Origin: JADKAV01 sp037045455
Lineage (GTDB): Bacteria; Actinomycetota; Actinomycetes; S36-B12; UBA10799
Length of the DNA stretch: 64,000 nt
Direction of reading: 5' to 3'
Assembly (NCBI GenBank): GCA_037045455.1
Contig: JBAOIN010000016.1
Location: 710,395-774,394, forward strand
The notes beneath the pieces were generated by a model. The model was not told the origin of the DNA, searched no databases, and saw only the letters and a list, made by a program, of their open reading frames with translations. Positions 42,646 to 49,718 of this stretch are shown here, one piece after another. The translations under genes were made by a program, and so were the position numbers. Position 1 is the first letter of the stretch. The number at the start of each line of letters is the position of its first letter.

Positions 42646-43728
42646 GTGAGGCGGACAGGGGCAGCAGTCGTCGCGATCGTGGTCGCGTTGCTCATTCCCA
42701 CCGTCGCGCAGGCCGACCCGGGGTCGCCCCGGCAAGGCCCGACGGACGCGGACATGCTCCTGCGGGATGCCAGCGGGAACTGGGCCGCGCCACGCTGCCT
42801 GGGGGATGGGGTCAGCGGAAACCGGGTGCAGCCGGTGTTCGTGTCTCGCACGGGTCATGTCAACCGCTTCGAAAAATTCGAGACGGTCCTGCGTAGGTCG
42901 CTGAGCCTGACCACTGGGATCGTCGAGCGGTCCTCCGACGGCACCCGTACCGTTCGCTGGGTACACGACGCGGTGTGCCAGCCGACGATTCTGCAGGTGG
43001 CCGTGCCGCAACGCCATACCTACAACCTGGTCTCGATCCGGCGTTACCTGACCCGCACCGACCCACGATTCCGCGAGAAGAACCGCGTTTACGCGTTGTG
43101 GGTGGATTCCTACACAAGCCCGACCTGGTCCGGACTCGGCGGGCAGCGGTGGTCGGCGAGCTGGTCCTCATCGTTCGGTTTCATCTGGGTCGACACCCAC
43201 GAACTGATGCATGCGCTGGGTGCGGTCAGTCCGAACGCGCCACATGCCAGTGGCCGTGGTCACTGCTGGGATGGCCGCGACGTCATGTGTTACGACGACG
43301 GCGGCGCGACGTGGCGGAACGTCGAGATCTGCACCGCCCCCTCGGCGCACTATCGGCTCGATTGCCGCAACGACGACTACTTCGCCGTGAATCCGCGGCC
43401 AGGATCCTGGCTGGCCCGCAATCCGGGGGCGAACATTGCCAACTCCCGGTTCCTGGCGCTGGTCGCACCGCGCGATCTGCCCGGCGCGCCTGCCCGCCCG
43501 AGTGGTGTTGTGCGCACTGCCACCACGGTGACTTGGCAACAGGAGCCGGGTGTGCGCTATGACATCGGCTACGTGGGTCGAACCGGCAACCTGACCTGGT
43601 TGGCTCAGGATCTGGCGGCGGGCGAGATCGCGACAACGGGGGTCAGTAGCGAGCGGCGGATATTCGTACGCACGGTCAACGAAGCAGGTGTCTCGGCGCG
43701 GGCCTACGCCGTTGTCACCGGCTGGTAG
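42646..43728 (+). CDS. secreted metzincin-like zinc protease
   Basis: A 360-residue exported protein; the signal peptide ends near TVAQA. The zinc site is VDTHELMHALGAVSPNAPH (HExxHxxG, His 185 and 189) with downstream GHCWDGRDVMCYDDGG, where the Met in DVMCY can serve as the Met-turn of metzincins. The expected third His of the motif is replaced here, as in a group of actinobacterial proteins with HELMHxLGAVxxxAP. Paired cysteines (GHC/VMC, EIC/LDC) suggest disulphides. The C-terminal 80 residues form a fibronectin-type-III-like fold (SGVVRTATTVTWQQEPG). Extracellular protein degradation is inferred. Confidence 0.78.
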   Translation: MRRTGAAVVAIVVALLIPTVAQADPGSPRQGPTDADMLLRDASGNWAAPRCLGDGVSGNRVQPVFVSRTGHVNRFEKFETVLRRSLSLTTGIVERSSDGTRTVRWVHDAVCQPTILQVAVPQRHTYNLVSIRRYLTRTDPRFREKNRVYALWVDSYTSPTWSGLGGQRWSASWSSSFGFIWVDTHELMHALGAVSPNAPHASGRGHCWDGRDVMCYDDGGATWRNVEICTAPSAHYRLDCRNDDYFAVNPRPGSWLARNPGANIANSRFLALVAPRDLPGAPARPSGVVRTATTVTWQQEPGVRYDIGYVGRTGNLTWLAQDLAAGEIATTGVSSERRIFVRTVNEAGVSARAYAVVTGW

Positions 43729-43771
43729 CGCGCGCCTCATGTCGGTGCCCGGGCAAGCGGCAGCAGTGGAT

Positions 43772-43777
43772 TACGGT
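43772..43777 (+). promoter_or_regulatory. -10 box of membrane hypothetical gene
   Basis: TACGGT followed by GGGCAG and the GTG at 43784. Confidence 0.45.
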
Positions 43778-43783
43778 GGGCAG

Positions 43784-44467
43784 GTGAAACGCGTCGTTCT
43801 CGGGATTCTCGGCGCCGTTCTCGGACTTGCGGGGTTGGGGCTGTTCGCCGTCGGGGCGATTCTGCTCACCGTCTTCGGCACCGACGGTCGTGCGACGGTG
43901 CCGATCGGAACCCTCGATGCCCAGGACGGCCGTGCCGTTGTCGTTACCGACTTCCAGATCAGTAGTTCCACCCCGGTGCCGTTCGACGAGTCCTGGTTCG
44001 ACCTGCAACTGCAGGTCACCGGAGACGACGCGCACTTCGTCGGTGTGGCGCCCAAGGCCGACTCGCTGCGTTACCTGCAGGGGGTTCCGTACCAGTTGGT
44101 CACAGGTTTCGACTCCTCCCAGGACGTCATCAACGCCACCAGCATCCCCGGAGACGCCCGGCCGTCAGCGCCGGCCGATCAGACGTTCTGGACCGACCAG
44201 CAGACCGGAACCGACGTCCGGGTGCAGTGGCCGGTCTCGGACACCGACACGACGCTGGTGGTCATGGACGAGGACGGCAGCACAGGTGTCACCGCAGCCG
44301 TGAGCGTGCTGCTGACTGTGAGTTGGGCAGGTGCGGCAGGCATCGGGCTGGCCATCACGGGGCTGCTCATCGTGGTGATCGCGATCGTTATCCTCGTCCT
44401 GGCGTTCCGGGCTGGCAACGACAACGCGCAGCCGCCGGCGGCCTGGCCGGCTCCTATGCAGGGCTGA
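43784..44467 (+). CDS. two-helix membrane-anchored hypothetical protein
   Basis: A 227-residue protein with a membrane helix at each end (VVLGILGAVLGLAGLGLFAVG and AAGIGLAITGLLIVVIAIVILV) enclosing about 150 residues of extracytoplasmic domain with many beta-strand-like segments and a WFDLQLQVTGDDAHFVGVAP motif. It has no catalytic pattern. Lying ten bases before the phosphatidyltransferase gene, it may be transcribed with the conserved cluster that follows. Function unknown. Confidence 0.72.
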   Translation: MKRVVLGILGAVLGLAGLGLFAVGAILLTVFGTDGRATVPIGTLDAQDGRAVVVTDFQISSSTPVPFDESWFDLQLQVTGDDAHFVGVAPKADSLRYLQGVPYQLVTGFDSSQDVINATSIPGDARPSAPADQTFWTDQQTGTDVRVQWPVSDTDTTLVVMDEDGSTGVTAAVSVLLTVSWAGAAGIGLAITGLLIVVIAIVILVLAFRAGNDNAQPPAAWPAPMQG

Positions 44468-44477
44468 GGGCGGGCCC

Positions 44478-45875
44478 ATGGAGGTGCAGGAGACCCGGGT
44501 GCAGTCCGACCGGGTCTTCACCGTGCCCAACGTGCTGTCCGCGCTCCGGCTACTCGGGGTGCCGCTGTTCCTGTGGCTGATCCTGGTGCCGCAGGCCGAC
44601 GGCTTGGCGATCCTGTTGCTGGCTGTCTCCGGCTTCACCGACTGGCTGGACGGCTACCTGGCCCGGCGCTGGAACCAGATCACCCGGCTAGGACAGTTGC
44701 TGGATCCGATCGCCGACCGCCTGTACATCCTGGCTACCCTCGTCGGCTTGTTGCTGCGGGGCATCGTGCCATGGTGGTTTGTCGTGATCCTGCTCAGCCG
44801 GGACGTGGTGATGGCCGTAGTGCTGTGGGTCCTCAAGCGCCGGGGTGTCGTGGGGCTGCCTGTGCACTTCCTGGGCAAAGCGGCGACGTTCAACCTGCTC
44901 TACGCCTTCCCGTTGCTGCTGCTCGGCGACGGCAGCGGCTGGTGGGCACAGCCGGCGCTGGTCTTCGGATGGGCATTCGCCGTGTGGGGGACCGCTTTGT
45001 ACTGGTGGGCGGGCGTGCTGTACATCGGGCAAGCCCGCCGGATCATGGTCGGCGACCGCGGAGCCGACGTGAGCACGCAGCGCCCGCCGGACCTCCTCGA
45101 CCGGCTGATCGCCGATGCGCAGGCCGACGACTACGCCCTTGCCCCACAGGCGCCGAACACCGGCAAGCGGCCCGGCCTTGCCGGGGCTGTTCTGATCGCG
45201 CTGATCTTCGGGCTGCTGGTCGCGGCATTCCTGCAGCGACAGACAGTGGCACCGGCTGCCCAAGACCGCCGGGCGGCACTCGTGGCCCGGGTCCAGGAGG
45301 CCGAGACCGGCGTGAAAGCTTCCCAGGACCAGGCGGCGGACCTGCGGGCCTCGGTGTCGCAGCTGCAGCAGCTTGCGACCAGTGGACTGGGTCCCGAGTT
45401 CGCCGAGCAGCTGCGGACGCTGGAAACGGCGACCGGCTTCGTGGGATTGACCGGCCCCGGAGCGGTCGTGACGATGCGGGATGGCCGTCCGCCGCTACCC
45501 CGAGGCGTGACAACCGATGAGGCCCGTGTTCTCGACGTCGACATGCAGATGGTCGTCAACGGTCTGTGGCAGGCAGGGGCGCAGGCCATCGCGATCAACG
45601 ACATCCGGCTGACATCCACCACGGCCATCCGGACGGCCGGCCAGGCGATTCTGGTCGACTTCCGGCCGCTGGAGCCGCCCTACACCATTGCGGCGGTGGG
45701 GCCGGCGGATCTGGCCGACGCTTTCGCGGCCACGAGTGCCTCCGACGAACTGGCGGGGCTGCACACCGACTACGGCATACAGTACGAAGTGAAGGCTCAG
45801 GATGAGGTCGAGGTGCCTGCGTCCACGGCGAATCTGCCGACCACAGCCGAGGTCGTGAAGGGTAGCGGGCAATGA
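44478..45875 (+). CDS. CDP-alcohol phosphatidyltransferase apparently fused to DUF881
   Basis: Residues 1-200 are a CDP-alcohol phosphatidyltransferase with the signature DWLDGYLARRWNQITRLGQLLDPIADR (D-x2-DG-x2-AR-x8-G-x3-D-x3-D), which makes a phospholipid head group from a CDP-lipid. Residues 200-465 are a DUF881 protein with one helix (AGAVLIALIFGLLVAAFLQR), a coiled coil and a soluble domain (GPGAVVTMRDGRPP). In mycobacteria these are two genes (Rv1822 and Rv1823). A GTGA at about 45069 could be the overlapping stop/start of two genes, and one surplus base upstream would fuse the frames artificially. The fusion should therefore be treated as unproven. The small basic protein gene overlaps its end. 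Confidence 0.85.
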   Translation: MEVQETRVQSDRVFTVPNVLSALRLLGVPLFLWLILVPQADGLAILLLAVSGFTDWLDGYLARRWNQITRLGQLLDPIADRLYILATLVGLLLRGIVPWWFVVILLSRDVVMAVVLWVLKRRGVVGLPVHFLGKAATFNLLYAFPLLLLGDGSGWWAQPALVFGWAFAVWGTALYWWAGVLYIGQARRIMVGDRGADVSTQRPPDLLDRLIADAQADDYALAPQAPNTGKRPGLAGAVLIALIFGLLVAAFLQRQTVAPAAQDRRAALVARVQEAETGVKASQDQAADLRASVSQLQQLATSGLGPEFAEQLRTLETATGFVGLTGPGAVVTMRDGRPPLPRGVTTDEARVLDVDMQMVVNGLWQAGAQAIAINDIRLTSTTAIRTAGQAILVDFRPLEPPYTIAAVGPADLADAFAATSASDELAGLHTDYGIQYEVKAQDEVEVPASTANLPTTAEVVKGSGQ

Positions 45876-46204
45876 TCGCGATTCTTGGGCTTGTCATCGG
45901 GGTCGTGCTCGGCATCCTGGTGGCACCGGATCTGCCCACCTGGATGGATGCCTTCGTGCCGGTGGCGGTGATCGCCGGACTGGACGCCATCTCCGGCGCG
46001 ATTCGCAGCATGATCGACGGCAACTTCTCGGACAAGGTCTTCGTCGTCTCGTTCCTGGGCAACGTGATCGTGGCCTGCGCCCTGGTGTGGTTGGGCGATC
46101 AGCTCGGCGTGGGAGCGCAGATGACCACCGGCGTGGTCGTCGTGTTGGCCATGCGGATCTTCGCCAACCTGGCAGCGATCAGGCGCAAGGTGTTCAAGGC
46201 ATGA
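45872..46204 (+). CDS. sbp: small basic protein (Sbp family)
   Basis: A 110-residue membrane protein with three or four helices matching the small basic protein family (LGLVIGVVLGILVAPDLP, VAVIAGLDAISGAIRSMIDG, DKVFVVSFLGNVIVACALVWLGD, MRIFANLAAIRRKVF). It lies between two DUF881 genes exactly as Rv1824 does in M. tuberculosis, overlapping both neighbours by four bases. It is thought to work with the DUF881 proteins at the division site or membrane, but no mechanism is established. Confidence 0.9.
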   Translation: MIAILGLVIGVVLGILVAPDLPTWMDAFVPVAVIAGLDAISGAIRSMIDGNFSDKVFVVSFLGNVIVACALVWLGDQLGVGAQMTTGVVVVLAMRIFANLAAIRRKVFKA

Positions 46205-46866
46205 AACGGCGCAATTGGGGAGTCGCGATCGTCGCGCTGCTCATCGGCGTGGGGACGGTGGCGGTGTTCCGCGGGCAGGGCACCGACGAGTTTCTGGCGG
46301 CTGCGCGGGAGCCGGACCTGGTCCGCCTGCTCGACGACCTGCAATCCCGGCAGACCCGGCTGGACGGCGAGATCTTGCGTCTGCAGGCGGCCGAGCAGCG
46401 ACTCCGGACCGGAACCAGCGCCGAGGCGTTGCAAGAGGCGCAGCAGCGCGCGGATGACCTGCGGGTCCTGGCGGGCACCACGCCGGTGCGTGGCCCCGGA
46501 ATCCGGCTGCGGGTGGACGGCGAGAACGCCTTCTTCGCCTCCGATCTGCTGAACACCGTGCAGGAACTGCGGGACGCCGGTGCGGAGGCCATCGAGGTCA
46601 ACGGTCGACGGGTCGTGGTGAACACCTGGTTTGACGACGCCCAGGACGGCATCTCAGTCTCCGGATCGGTGGTGCGAGCGCCCTTCGAGATCCTGGCCAT
46701 CGGGGGGTCGGCGACGATGGCTACGGCGATGCGCATCCCTGGCGGGGTGGTGGACACGGTGGAGTCCCAGGACGGCAGCGTGGTGATCACCGAACTCGAC
46801 ACCGTCGACATCACCGCTACAGCGGAGCTTCCGGTTTCCAACCCGGATGTGGTGGTCACCGGCTAA
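46201..46866 (+). CDS. DUF881-family protein
   Basis: A 221-residue protein with a single N-terminal membrane helix, then a coiled coil of about 50 residues (LLDDLQSRQTRLDGEILRLQ...) and the DUF881 domain (GPGIRLRVDGENAF, ELRDAGAEAIEVNGRRVVVNTWF, ILAIGGSATMATAMRIPGGV). It corresponds to Rv1825. The start overlaps the small basic protein stop. Its domain faces outwards and may bind a small ligand or partner in envelope assembly; this is inference from topology. Confidence 0.9.
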   Translation: MKRRNWGVAIVALLIGVGTVAVFRGQGTDEFLAAAREPDLVRLLDDLQSRQTRLDGEILRLQAAEQRLRTGTSAEALQEAQQRADDLRVLAGTTPVRGPGIRLRVDGENAFFASDLLNTVQELRDAGAEAIEVNGRRVVVNTWFDDAQDGISVSGSVVRAPFEILAIGGSATMATAMRIPGGVVDTVESQDGSVVITELDTVDITATAELPVSNPDVVVTG

Positions 46867-46903
46867 TCCCCGCAGCCCGGTGACCGCCAAGTTGGTTTCC
46901 GAC

Positions 46904-46909
46904 TAGGGT
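46904..46909 (+). promoter_or_regulatory. -10 box of the gcvH-ftsR operon
   Basis: TAGGGT lies eight bases before ATG 46918, with GTGACC about 18 bp further upstream as a weak -35. The leader would be very short or absent. Confidence 0.4.
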
Positions 46910-46917
46910 CTGAAGAT

Positions 46918-47307
46918 ATGACCGCGCTACCAGCTGACCGCCACTTCACCCGCGAACACGAATGGATCCTCGTCCAGCCCGATGGCACCCTGCGGGTCGG
47001 TATCACCGACTTCGCCCAGGACGCCCTCGGCGACGTCGTCTTCGTGGCCCTGCCTGAGGTGGGAGCGAGTGTGTCCGCCGGCGATCCGTGCGGCGAGGTG
47101 GAGTCGACCAAGAGCGTCAGCGAGATCTACGCCCCGGTGTCCGGAACCGTTGCAGCCCGCAACGACGCGGTCGAGACGGCGCCGGAGACCGTGAATCACG
47201 AGCCGTACGAGGCTGGCTGGTTGTTCGACTTGACCCCGAGCGATCCGAACGCCGTGCAAGACCTGCTGAGTGCGGCCGATTACGAAGCGCTCGTGCAAGA
47301 AATCTGA
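46918..47307 (+). CDS. gcvH: glycine cleavage system H protein
   Basis: A 129-residue lipoyl carrier protein. It shuttles the aminomethyl group between the P, T and L proteins of the glycine cleavage complex. The lipoylation site is Lys 65 in VESTKSVSEIYAP, and the N-terminal FTREHEWILVQPDG is invariant in H proteins. GcvP is encoded 2.4 kb downstream; GcvT is not in the window. The length is normal. It heads a run with the FHA and FtsR-like genes. Confidence 0.97.
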   Translation: MTALPADRHFTREHEWILVQPDGTLRVGITDFAQDALGDVVFVALPEVGASVSAGDPCGEVESTKSVSEIYAPVSGTVAARNDAVETAPETVNHEPYEAGWLFDLTPSDPNAVQDLLSAADYEALVQEI

Positions 47308-47317
47308 ACGTCTGGTA

Positions 47318-47330
47318 GAGGTAGAGAGTT
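47318..47330. promoter_or_regulatory. shared 13-bp motif upstream of the FHA gene
   Basis: GAGGTAGAGAGTT lies between gcvH and the FHA gene. Its exact reverse complement, AACTCTCTACCTC, occurs at 49050-49062 upstream of the second MerR gene. With two MerR regulators encoded between, it is a candidate operator. Confidence 0.5.
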
Positions 47331-47362
47331 CGCCCAGAGAACCCCTTAAGGAGGCGAGAGCC

Positions 47363-47851
47363 GTGCCCGAGTGCCCGCGCTGTGGCCACGCCCTGGCCCC
47401 AGAGGACCGCTTCTGCTCCTCCTGTGGCGCCCCGGTCGTGCATGAGGACGACACCGACCGCACGGGCCTGATCGGCCTGGAACCACAGGACACCGGTCCC
47501 GTTCCGCTGATCGAAGGCCTGTCCGGGCTGAGCAAGGGGATGAGCGTCATCGTCGTGCAGCGGGGGCCGGAGATCGGGCAACGCTTCGAGCTCAGCGGGC
47601 CTCGGCTGACTGCCGGGCGAGCCGACGACAGCGACATCCTGCTGGACGACGTGACAGTGAGCCGCCACCACGCACAGCTGGTGGCACGTCCGGACGGTGG
47701 CTGGGACGTGGTGGACATGGGATCCCTGAACGGGACATACGTGAATCGGACGTCCATCGAGCGAGTGGAACTCGTCTCGGGAGACTTGATCCAGATCGGC
47801 AAGTTCCGATTGCAGTACGTACACGCCGCTGAGGACTATACGGCGGAATGA
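47363..47851 (+). CDS. zinc-ribbon FHA-domain protein (GarA/OdhI-like)
   Basis: A 162-residue cytoplasmic protein from GTG 47363, with AAGGAGG upstream. It begins with a zinc ribbon, CPRCGHALAPEDRFCSSCG, then a Thr-containing linker (DTDRTGLIGLEPQDTG), then an FHA domain with GRADDSDILLDDVTVSRHHAQL and GSLNGTYVNR. By position it matches Rv1827 (GarA), which controls 2-oxoglutarate metabolism by phospho-dependent binding. Here the canonical ETTS phosphosite is not seen, so regulation by Ser/Thr kinases must be shown. Its stop overlaps the FtsR-like start (ATGA). Confidence 0.9.
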   Translation: MPECPRCGHALAPEDRFCSSCGAPVVHEDDTDRTGLIGLEPQDTGPVPLIEGLSGLSKGMSVIVVQRGPEIGQRFELSGPRLTAGRADDSDILLDDVTVSRHHAQLVARPDGGWDVVDMGSLNGTYVNRTSIERVELVSGDLIQIGKFRLQYVHAAEDYTAE

Positions 47852-48546
47852 GCCGGCACCTGATGGGCATCGGTGAGACGGTGTCGACGTTGAAGCGCGA
47901 ATTCCCCGATGTCAGCGTGAGCAAGATCCGTTTCCTGGAGGCTGAGGGCCTGGTCACGCCCTTGCGCACACCATCCGGCTACCGCAAGTACACCCCTGAG
48001 CAAGTCGACCGTTTGCGCTACGTGCTGACCATGCAGCGCGAGCACTATCTGCCGCTGAAGGTCATCGCCGAGCACCTCGACGCCCTCGACCGGGGCCTGA
48101 CCCCGCCGGAGCCGGTCTCGGCCACGCCCACTAGCAACCCACCAGCGGTGTCCGCCCCGGCGGTGACCAGCCTGGACACCGGCGTCCGGTTGCGTCCGGC
48201 CGAGGTCTGCCGGGAAAGCGGCCTGTCGCCGGCCGATCTGGCCGATGCCGTGACGGTGGGCTTGCTGCCCGAGACCCAGGAGTACAGCCTCGACGACCTT
48301 GAGGTGGCCCGCGGTCTGCAGGCGATGGTCGACGCGGGACTGCCGGTGCGCAACGCGCGGCCCGTAGCCCTGGCTGTACAGCGAGAGGTGGACCTGTTCA
48401 CCACCGCCCTGGGCAAACCCCGGCGGGGCGAGCAGGCCCAGGACTACACCGATCGCGCGCGCAGTTTGGCCACCGCTCTGGTCAGGGTGCACATCGGGCT
48501 GATGCGCACGCGTCTTCCCCACGGTGCCGGCCATGAGCAGGCGTAG
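47848..48546 (+). CDS. ftsR: FtsR-like MerR-family regulator
   Basis: A 232-residue regulator with an N-terminal winged helix of MerR type (VSVSKIRFLEAEGLVTPLRTPSGYRKYTPEQVDRL), followed by a long linker and a C-terminal helical domain. By gene order and sequence it corresponds to Rv1828, whose corynebacterial homologue FtsR activates ftsZ. There is no metal-binding cysteine cluster, so it responds to something other than metals. It is translationally coupled to the FHA gene. Confidence 0.88.
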   Translation: MSRHLMGIGETVSTLKREFPDVSVSKIRFLEAEGLVTPLRTPSGYRKYTPEQVDRLRYVLTMQREHYLPLKVIAEHLDALDRGLTPPEPVSATPTSNPPAVSAPAVTSLDTGVRLRPAEVCRESGLSPADLADAVTVGLLPETQEYSLDDLEVARGLQAMVDAGLPVRNARPVALAVQREVDLFTTALGKPRRGEQAQDYTDRARSLATALVRVHIGLMRTRLPHGAGHEQA

Positions 48547-48549
48547 AGT
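48544..48549 (+). promoter_or_regulatory. -10 box of the DUF151 gene
   Basis: TAGAGT overlaps the ftsR stop codon and ends six bases before the GTG at 48556, suggesting independent leaderless expression. Confidence 0.45.
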
Positions 48550-48555
48550 GAATCC

Positions 48556-49044
48556 GTGCGAGCCGTGGATGTGGTCGGGGTCCGGGTGGAGATGCCCTCC
48601 AACCAGCCGATCGTCCTGTTGCGTGACTCTGAGTCCGACCGCTATCTACCGATCTGGATCGGCGCGGTCGAAGCCACGGCCATCGCTTTCGCCCAGCAGG
48701 GTGTGCAGCCCGAGCGGCCGCTGACCCACGACCTGCTGCGGGACGTCGTGGGTGCACTTGGGCGCACGGTCACCCGGGTGGACATCACGGACCTGCGGGA
48801 CGGGATCTTCTACGCCGAACTCGTCTTCGACAACGCTGTGACTGTCTCCGCCCGGCCCTCGGACGCGATCGCTCTGGCTCTGCGCACCGGGTCGCCGTTG
48901 TTCGCAGCTGAGCACGTTCTGGACTCGGCGGCCGTGGAGATGCCCGGTGAGGAGGAAGAGGAGGCTGAAGCCGAGGTTGAAGCCTTCCGGGAGTTCCTCG
49001 ATCAGGTCACGCCCGAGGATTTCGAGGGCGGCAGAGAGCAGTGA
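48556..49044 (+). CDS. bifunctional nuclease family protein (DUF151)
   Basis: A 162-residue protein of the BFN/DUF151 family, some members of which have DNase and RNase activity. Landmarks are VVGVRVEMPSNQPIVLLRDSE, LPIWIGAVEATAIAFAQQG, PLTHDLLRDVVGALG and SARPSDAIALALRTGSPLFA. The C-terminus carries an acidic run (GEEEEEAEAEVEAF) not needed for the fold. Same position as Rv1829. The start is a GTG supported by the upstream -10 box. Confidence 0.92.
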   Translation: MRAVDVVGVRVEMPSNQPIVLLRDSESDRYLPIWIGAVEATAIAFAQQGVQPERPLTHDLLRDVVGALGRTVTRVDITDLRDGIFYAELVFDNAVTVSARPSDAIALALRTGSPLFAAEHVLDSAAVEMPGEEEEEAEAEVEAFREFLDQVTPEDFEGGREQ

Positions 49045-49047
49045 AGT

Positions 49048-49073
49048 TTAACTCTCTACCTCACATCGAGGTA
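49048..49073. promoter_or_regulatory. MerR-type operator/promoter of the second MerR gene
   Basis: TTAACT can serve as -35. The inverted repeat TACCTC-acatc-GAGGTA (49057-49073) fills the spacer towards TATTGA, giving the 18-19 bp spacing typical of MerR-activated promoters. It contains the 13-bp motif also found, inverted, at 47318. Confidence 0.55.
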
Positions 49074-49160
49074 TTGATGGCGAAACGCCGGGCGTGTCGG
49101 ATGCGAGAAGGTACCTGTCGCCCCTAAGTTGGCGATGTCTGACAGCGGTGAGGAGAAGTC

Positions 49161-49718
49161 ATGAACGAGGCGGTCGCTGACTCGTCGACAGGCATGCAGC
49201 AGCAGGAACTCTTCGCTGATGACTTGCACGTACCTGAAGACGCCGGTTACCGGGCCCCGGTGGTCGCCAAGCTGGTCGGCATCACGTACCGGCAGTTGGA
49301 CTACTGGGCGCGCACCGGACTGGTCGAGCCGAGCCTTCGCACCGCCCGTGGTTCGGGATCTCAGCGTCTGTACAACTTCCGCGACATCGTCACCTTGAAG
49401 ATCGTCAAGAGACTGCTGGAAACCGGTGTCACACTGCAGCAGATCCGCACTGCGCTGGACCACCTTCGCGACAGCGGGGTGACCGACCTGTCCCAGATCA
49501 CGTTGATGAGCGATGGCGCCAGCGTCTACGAGTGCCGCAGCCCGGAGGACGTGATCGACTTGGTGCACGGCGGCCAGGGGGTCTTCGGGATCGCCGTGGG
49601 AGCGGTCTGGCGCGAAGTCGAGAGCGATCTCGCGTCGCTGCCGGCAGAGCGTGCCGACGGCAGCGTTACCGTGGTGGATGACGAACTCTCGCGCCGCCGC
49701 GCCCGCAAGATTGGATAG
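49161..49718 (+). CDS. MerR-family regulator (Rv1830-like)
   Basis: A 185-residue regulator. The N-terminal HTH region is YRAPVVAKLVGITYRQLDYWARTGLVEPSLRTARGSGSQRLYNFRDIVTLKIV, of the MerR_1 type, and the effector part is short (TLMSDGASVYECRSPEDVIDLVHGGQGVF). No metal-binding cysteines occur. The position before gcvP matches Rv1830, reported as a cell-division-linked regulator in mycobacteria. GAGGAGAAG precedes the ATG. The gene ends in a frame that overlaps the gcvP start. Confidence 0.87.
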   Translation: MNEAVADSSTGMQQQELFADDLHVPEDAGYRAPVVAKLVGITYRQLDYWARTGLVEPSLRTARGSGSQRLYNFRDIVTLKIVKRLLETGVTLQQIRTALDHLRDSGVTDLSQITLMSDGASVYECRSPEDVIDLVHGGQGVFGIAVGAVWREVESDLASLPAERADGSVTVVDDELSRRRARKIG

